Source: Candidatus Wallbacteria bacterium (GTDB lineage: Bacteria; Muiribacteriota; JAQTZZ01). From it: a stretch of 64,000 nucleotides of DNA. This document shows positions 60,336-64,000 of the stretch, in pieces. Position 1 is the first letter of the stretch. Each line of letters starts with the position of its first letter. The notes beneath the pieces were generated by a model that was not told the origin of the DNA, made no database searches, and worked only from the letters and a program-made list of their open reading frames with translations. The stretch is from positions 1-64,000 of the forward strand of contig JAQTZZ010000018.1 in assembly GCA_028687545.1 (NCBI GenBank), given 5' to 3'. The position numbers and the translations under genes are program-made.

Positions 60336-61595
60336 TCAACTTTGACTCTTGTTCTTCTTTTCGGATTTACGTTTTTTCATGGCACCCAGCAGCATGAATT
60401 TCGCCTCCGGGGTGTCCATGCGGGAGAGAAGGAAAGTGGAGGCTATGATGTTGAACTTCCGGCTTGAGGAAAGCATTTTACCGAGAATCTCCATCAGGTT
60501 TTTACGGCCCAGGGACAGCAGAAATGCTTCAGCTCTAGCTTTGACCCCCCGGTCTTCGTCCATGTATCTGATCACAATGTAGTTGTAGGACTTTTCGTTC
60601 TTCAATTTCCCGAGCGTTTCGATGGCCTTTGCCCTGATGCGGGGATCATTGTGGGAGAGAAAGCTGAGTATTTTCTCGGCGTCTTCGGTTCGCCCGTTTC
60701 TGCCGATGCATGAAAGGAGCTGCTCCAGCACGGAAATGTCCTCTTCCAGACTGAGAAGACCGGAAAGCCAGCCCGGCTCAACAGTGATCTTGCCGTCTTC
60801 AATGGCCCTGAGCATGTCGGTTTTTTCCAGCACTGAACCGGATTTGAAAATCTCGGTCTGCCGCTCCTCTGAAAATTCTCCGATCCTGGCTGTATCCTGA
60901 TCGATTTTTCCGAATTCAACCGGCTGCACATTCATCGCTTCAATCAGTGCCTCAGACTGCTGATCCACGGTTTCAATGATCTCGGCAGCCTGTTCCGAAC
61001 CCGGCGATTCAATAATTTCAGTTTCCGGATCATCGCTATGTCTTATTTCGGCGGTTGCACCAGTCATTTCATCAACAACCTGTTCCACACTATCTCCCTC
61101 GATTGCTTCGCAGGAATGTTCTACATTGGAAACATCTTCATCAAGGTTGAGAGTTCCAGGCTTGATTTCCTCATCAATTTCTTCTACCTCAGTCAGTCCC
61201 CCGTCATCTTCAAGATCGCTCTGGTCCAGGATATCCTGAGAATCAGGAGATTCAATCAATTCCCATTCCTCTTCGGATTCTTTTCCGGCAATTTCAGTAT
61301 GTTCTGGAGGCGGGACTTGTGCTTCGTCCAAAGCCGGCAGGGAAGGGGTTTCGCTCGCCATTTCATCAGGATCTAAAACAATAATCTCTGCTTTTCCATC
61401 ATGTCCGAACATCATGTTGTAAAACTTGGCGGCTTCTTCTCTGATCACCGGATCCTGGTCGGATTTCATCAATTCCATCAGCTTCAGACGTTTGATGTTT
61501 TCCTTGATGTCATGGGCTTTTACCAGCTTGACCAGTGCCTCTTTCCTGCACAAGGGATCAGTGCTTTCCAGATCCTGCTTGATTTCTTTGAGCAT
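60336..61595 (-). CDS. HEAT-repeat protein with acidic middle region
   Basis: The ATG at 61595 has AAGGAG 7 bases upstream and begins MLKEIKQDLESTDPLCRKEALVKL; a longer ORF to 61634 is less likely. HEAT repeats lie at both ends (about 10-60, and about 290-410, DPRIRAKAIETLGKLKNEKSY, DRGVKARAEAFLLSLG). In between is an acidic, low-complexity region (about 70-250). Paralogous to the N-terminal HEAT part of 46592-48619 but cytoplasmic, with no membrane helix. Confidence 0.85.
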   Translation of the reverse strand: MLKEIKQDLESTDPLCRKEALVKLVKAHDIKENIKRLKLMELMKSDQDPVIREEAAKFYNMMFGHDGKAEIIVLDPDEMASETPSLPALDEAQVPPPEHTEIAGKESEEEWELIESPDSQDILDQSDLEDDGGLTEVEEIDEEIKPGTLNLDEDVSNVEHSCEAIEGDSVEQVVDEMTGATAEIRHSDDPETEIIESPGSEQAAEIIETVDQQSEALIEAMNVQPVEFGKIDQDTARIGEFSEERQTEIFKSGSVLEKTDMLRAIEDGKITVEPGWLSGLLSLEEDISVLEQLLSCIGRNGRTEDAEKILSFLSHNDPRIRAKAIETLGKLKNEKSYNYIVIRYMDEDRGVKARAEAFLLSLGRKNLMEILGKMLSSSRKFNIIASTFLLSRMDTPEAKFMLLGAMKKRKSEKKNKSQS

Positions 61596-61646
61596 GGCCT
61601 GCTCCTTTCTTAATTCTATTAACTTATATAACATAATTTATTTTTT

Positions 61647-61674
61647 TTGACAAAAGGTCTTTTTGGAATAAAAT
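61647..61674 (+). promoter_or_regulatory. Predicted promoter of the Gln/Asn-rich genes
   Basis: Perfect TTGACA (61647-61652), 16-base spacer, TAAAAT (61669-61674); a second TATAAT at 61678-61683 is too far for the same -35. The ATG at 61730 follows. Confidence 0.55.
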
Positions 61675-61729
61675 TAATATAATGCAATAATTAAATAAGC
61701 AACCGATAAAGATCCGCCTAGGAGGAGTC

Positions 61730-62392
61730 ATGAAATTTTTTATTTTTTGGGCAGTCCTGCTGATAACTGCTGCTGTTTTTGCTGTTCAGACAGCAAACTC
61801 CAATCAGACCAGCAAGCCCAGCCAGAACGCGGGCGAAAATCAGACACAGCAGAACAATCAGACTCAAAATCAGGGGCAGACCGGGATCACCAACCAAAAT
61901 GGGAATGAATCTCAGCAGGGTCCCTATAGCCAGGGAGGACTGGAAAGCCAGAAGCAGCTGGAAGGTCAGAAAGCCAAGGACGGCCAAAACGGCAGCAGCA
62001 ACCAGACCCAGAAACCTTCGCAGACTGGACAGTCCGATTCCGGCGGAGCTCTGCAGTCTGGAAGCAGAGCTCAGAGTTCCGGGTCGCTTTCTGCCCCACA
62101 AGGCAGTTCCAGGCTGATTTCACCAGGAGAATCGTTAACTCTTTCTGCGGATCAAAGCCGAATTCTCAGACTGCTTTCCGTGGACTGCAATGCAGACGAG
62201 AAAACTATGGCAGAGATTTATATAGATGATGAACTTTTCTGCACTAAGGAAGTATCTGTTAAATCCACTCTTGTTTTTGAAATAGAAAGATCTGTGTCAG
62301 AAGTCAGAATTGTAGTTGGCGATAATCCGGTTCTGATCACAAATGTGAGCACGATATACGGCGACAAAATTAAAAATGCTGAGCCGGAATAA
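61730..62392 (+). CDS. Secreted Gln/Asn/Ser/Gly-rich protein with C-terminal beta domain
   Basis: TAGGAGG before the ATG; signal peptide MKFFIFWAVLLITAAVFA. Residues about 20-125 are low complexity, dominated by Gln, Asn, Ser and Gly (NQTSKPSQN, NQTQNQGQTG). The C-terminal 90 residues form a beta-rich domain (SLTLSADQSRILRLLSVDCNADEKTMAEIYIDDELFCTKEV) related to the domain in 62403 and 51821 by pattern rather than identity. Paired with the following gene, 10 bases apart, on one transcript. Confidence 0.8.
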   Translation: MKFFIFWAVLLITAAVFAVQTANSNQTSKPSQNAGENQTQQNNQTQNQGQTGITNQNGNESQQGPYSQGGLESQKQLEGQKAKDGQNGSSNQTQKPSQTGQSDSGGALQSGSRAQSSGSLSAPQGSSRLISPGESLTLSADQSRILRLLSVDCNADEKTMAEIYIDDELFCTKEVSVKSTLVFEIERSVSEVRIVVGDNPVLITNVSTIYGDKIKNAEPE

Positions 62393-62402
62393 CGGAGGCC
62401 TT

Positions 62403-63074
62403 TTGAATAAAATTGCAGCTGCCTTGATTTTTCTGAGCTTTATCTTTTCTGAATCTTCGATTGTGCTTGGTTCGGACAACGAAAAGCCAAACCCGTCCCA
62501 ATCAGGTAAATGGAATCAGACAGGCAGCTGGAATCAAAATCAGAATCCTGCACAGACCGGGACCTGGAATCAAAATCAGAATCCTGGCCAAACCGGTAAA
62601 TGGAATCAAAATCAGAGTCCTGCCCAGACAGGCAAATGGAATCAAACAGGCAGCTGGAACCAGAATCAGAATCCTGCACAGACCGGGATCTGGAATCAGA
62701 CACAGGCTCAAAGCCAGATTGGCAGCCTGCCTCCGGATTCAGTTGGACTTTTTCAGAGTGCCCAGCAACCATATATTTATCAGAGGAAAGCACCTGGCAG
62801 AGTTGAAGACGGCAAATGGCTGCTGCCAGGACAGTCCCTCAGCCTTGAGCTTGAGCCTGGCCGCAAGCTCCGGTTCCTGCAGATTGAATGGAATGATGCA
62901 GGAGGTTCAGCTTGTGCTGGAATTTACGGGGACAATACCCTGCTCTGCACAATGGAAGTGGGAGACAATTCCGGATTCATCTGGAATCTTGAGATACCGG
63001 CAGATTTCATCAGGGTCAGCATCAAAAATGACGCAGCCCAGTTGACTAAATTCAAAGTTATTTATCAAGACTGA
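62403..63074 (+). CDS. Secreted WNQ-repeat protein with C-terminal beta domain
   Basis: The TTG start at 62403 follows CGGAGG and gives signal-like MNKIAAALIFLSFIFSESS; the ATG at 62376 lies inside the previous gene. A repeat region (about 35-105) has units KWNQTG and WNQNQNPAQTG in a 6/12-residue pattern. The C-terminal domain (about 140-223) reads LSLELEPGRKLRFLQIEWNDAGGSACAGIYGDN and closely matches the second copy in 51821. Extracellular adhesive or amyloid-like behaviour is possible given the Gln/Asn/Trp repeats, but unproven. Confidence 0.8.
   Translation: MNKIAAALIFLSFIFSESSIVLGSDNEKPNPSQSGKWNQTGSWNQNQNPAQTGTWNQNQNPGQTGKWNQNQSPAQTGKWNQTGSWNQNQNPAQTGIWNQTQAQSQIGSLPPDSVGLFQSAQQPYIYQRKAPGRVEDGKWLLPGQSLSLELEPGRKLRFLQIEWNDAGGSACAGIYGDNTLLCTMEVGDNSGFIWNLEIPADFIRVSIKNDAAQLTKFKVIYQD
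62505..62700 (+). repeat. 18/36-bp tandem repeat encoding WNQ units
   Basis: In-frame units built on aaa-tgg-aat-caa-aat-cag-aat-cct-gcc-cag-aca-ggc and a shorter aaatggaatcagacaggc, alternating 12- and 6-residue units. Confidence 0.8.
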
Positions 63075-63082
63075 CGGACAAT

Positions 63083-63664
63083 CTATTTCTTTTCGTGGTC
63101 CCCGGCATTCCCGCCCTCCCGGTCCTTCCGGTAAAACGGGAAACTGTCAACAGACGATTTCTGCAAGGCAAAGATCTGAACATCATCGAGCATTTTAAAG
63201 TGTTCGTCAACTGGAACGTTGATTACGATGTTTCCAGGTTCGTATCTCATCTGTACTGCCTGGCATTCGGTCAGCCCGTGACGGTCCCCAGTGACAAGCG
63301 CCATGCCGATCCGCGATTTTTCCGCATACAATGGTACAATCTTTCCGTTGTGGATGCCGTATTTATGCATGACATCGTTCAGGTCATAATCAGAGTGATT
63401 GCTGGGGTGCGGCCAGGGAGATGGATTATGTGAATCGCTGTCAAAGGAGAAAATCCAGTGGGATGCCCCGCTGTCGTCTATGTAAATGCCGAATCCGCGA
63501 TCATCACTTTTTTTCCCGGAGAATGGAGCCTGGCTTTTCCCGTCAGATGCTACTTCAGGAGTGTTCTTTTTATGATTGTACTGGTTGATCATGTCTTCAA
63601 ATTCGTCGGCTGAGAGCGGCAGATTCAGCAGTAAGACGAGGGTAAACAGAAGCAGCATTTTCAT
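63083..63664 (-). CDS. Hypothetical secreted protein
   Basis: The ATG at 63664 follows GGAGG (6-base spacing) and begins MKMLLLFTLVLLLNLPLSADEFEDM, a clear signal peptide; the ORF extension to 63694 is spurious. The mature part starts with a charged helix and contains SHNPSPWPHPSNHSDYDLNDVMHKY, a His/Asp/Ser-rich loop, then a beta segment (KIVPLYAEKSRIGMALVTGDRHG). It ends in a Lys/Asp-rich tail (KDREGGNAGDHEKK). Not recognised. The tail overlaps no other gene. Confidence 0.7.
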   Translation of the reverse strand: MKMLLLFTLVLLLNLPLSADEFEDMINQYNHKKNTPEVASDGKSQAPFSGKKSDDRGFGIYIDDSGASHWIFSFDSDSHNPSPWPHPSNHSDYDLNDVMHKYGIHNGKIVPLYAEKSRIGMALVTGDRHGLTECQAVQMRYEPGNIVINVPVDEHFKMLDDVQIFALQKSSVDSFPFYRKDREGGNAGDHEKK

Positions 63665-63720
63665 TTCATTCCTCCATAGAGACTCTGTTGTCATAAGTAT
63701 ATCATAAACATTGGCGGCAC

Positions 63721-63749
63721 TTGCAATTAATCCGCCGGCGAATTAGTAT
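63721..63749 (+). promoter_or_regulatory. Predicted divergent promoter region
   Basis: TTGCAA (63721-63726, palindromic, so usable on both strands), 17 bases, TAGTAT (63744-63749) for the protease gene at 63775. On the minus strand the same TTGCAA sits 17 bases before GATATA, for the gene starting at 63664. Confidence 0.4.
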
Positions 63750-63774
63750 TTAACAAATTAAATCCTGGAGCAGC

Positions 63775-64000
63775 ATGAAGCAGATTCTACTCGTAATTTT
63801 GATTTTTGCAGTCCAGCTTGCTTCTGAAGAGCAGTCCGCTTACAACGCAGTGATAAAGGTTTTCGCCAAGAGGCTCAACCTGAGCTGCTATCAGCCCTGG
63901 TCCACAGGCTCGGTCTCAGGTGCTTCAGGTACCGGTTTCGTGCTGTCAGACGGCAGCATCGTGACCAACGCGCACATGGCGAAAAACAATACTACCCTCT
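63775..64000 (+). CDS. Trypsin-like/Deg-family serine protease (partial)
   Basis: Runs off the window; 75 codons seen. Signal peptide MKQILLVILIFAVQLAS, then VIKVFAKRLNLSCYQPWS and GASGTGFVLSDGSIVTNAHMAKNN, where His67 (TNAHM) is the catalytic His in the usual GSGTGFV-x-TNAHV context of S1C proteases. GGAG lies before the ATG. The Asp and Ser regions lie beyond the window. Periplasmic or secreted. Confidence 0.85.
   Translation, partial: MKQILLVILIFAVQLASEEQSAYNAVIKVFAKRLNLSCYQPWSTGSVSGASGTGFVLSDGSIVTNAHMAKNNTTL

Noticed and set aside
1-64000. rRNA, tRNA, tmRNA or transposase
   Set aside because: No conserved RNA arm or transposase motif noticed on either strand; a tRNA scan would settle this.

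Overview
The window is a gene-dense bacterial stretch with mostly Shine-Dalgarno-led genes and frequent ATG, TTG and GTG starts. No rRNA, tRNA, CRISPR array, transposase or phage gene was seen. The organism is probably a diderm: there is a Skp/OmpH-type periplasmic chaperone, a lipoprotein and a very large set of signal-peptide-bearing proteins. Few genes give taxonomic signal. The mix of many secreted proteases, Pro/Ala/Asn linkers, TPR and HEAT proteins and cyclase-type regulators would suit a deep-branching candidate phylum (for example the Wallbacteria/Riflebacteria area), but that is only a guess.

Layout. 1-605: the 5' part of a 6-phosphofructokinase gene (minus strand). 0.7-6 kb: secreted proteins, including a papain + caspase-like + proline-linker protein, a TIM-barrel isomerase and a DUF4846 protein. 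6.1-9.9 kb: a compact run with a DUF5677-like protein, a TolB-propeller/ankyrin lipoprotein, a secreted helical protein and DAHP synthase. 10.2-12.4 kb: an AlbA/ATPase regulator and a small membrane protein with a palindromic operator. 12.5-19.5 kb: a secreted arginine-deiminase-type enzyme, a membrane adenylate cyclase, a gingipain-type protease and secreted beta-proteins. 20.5-23.6 kb: an overlapping four-gene operon (GNAT, DUF2156, alpha/beta hydrolase, EamA transporter). 23.6-29.1 kb: a second DUF4846 protein, a thioredoxin-TPR protein, a second caspase-like/proline-linker protein and an M14 carboxypeptidase. 29.1-32.0 kb (minus): an Abi-alpha-like protein, a CreD-like protein and a secreted DJ-1 homologue lacking its nucleophile. 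32.1-37.8 kb: an iron-sulfur-flavoprotein-like gene, then a 1456-residue TPR/caspase-like protein and a pilin-like protein, bracketed by an 83-bp exact repeat and a pseudogene. 38-42.7 kb: RIO kinase, Skp and three tandem papain-family proteases. 42.9-49.8 kb: a three-gene operon (zinc ribbon/degenerate cyclase/AAA/TPR protein; HEAT-TM-TPR protein; secreted LIM-like/DA1 metallopeptidase). 49.9-57.6 kb: ComM, small genes, an RsbU-type response regulator and a giant hybrid histidine kinase. 57.8-64 kb: paired TPR secretory proteins, a histidine phosphatase, a HEAT protein, Gln/Asn-rich secreted proteins sharing a new domain, and the start of a trypsin-like/Deg protease.

The main theme is extracytoplasmic proteolysis. 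I count four papain-type (C1A) catalytic domains, four caspase-fold (clan CD-like) His/Cys modules, one M14 carboxypeptidase, one DA1-type HExxH peptidase and one Deg-type serine protease in 64 kb. These are interspersed with regulators built from cyclase, AAA, TPR and HEAT modules. Candidates for undescribed biology are the papain/caspase-like/(PAPN)n modular proteins with a common C-terminal domain, the 42.9-49.8 kb operon, a shared TTGTAAC operator in front of several secreted-protease genes, and a Trp-Gly/Asp-Ala-Gly beta domain found in three unrelated-looking secreted proteins.
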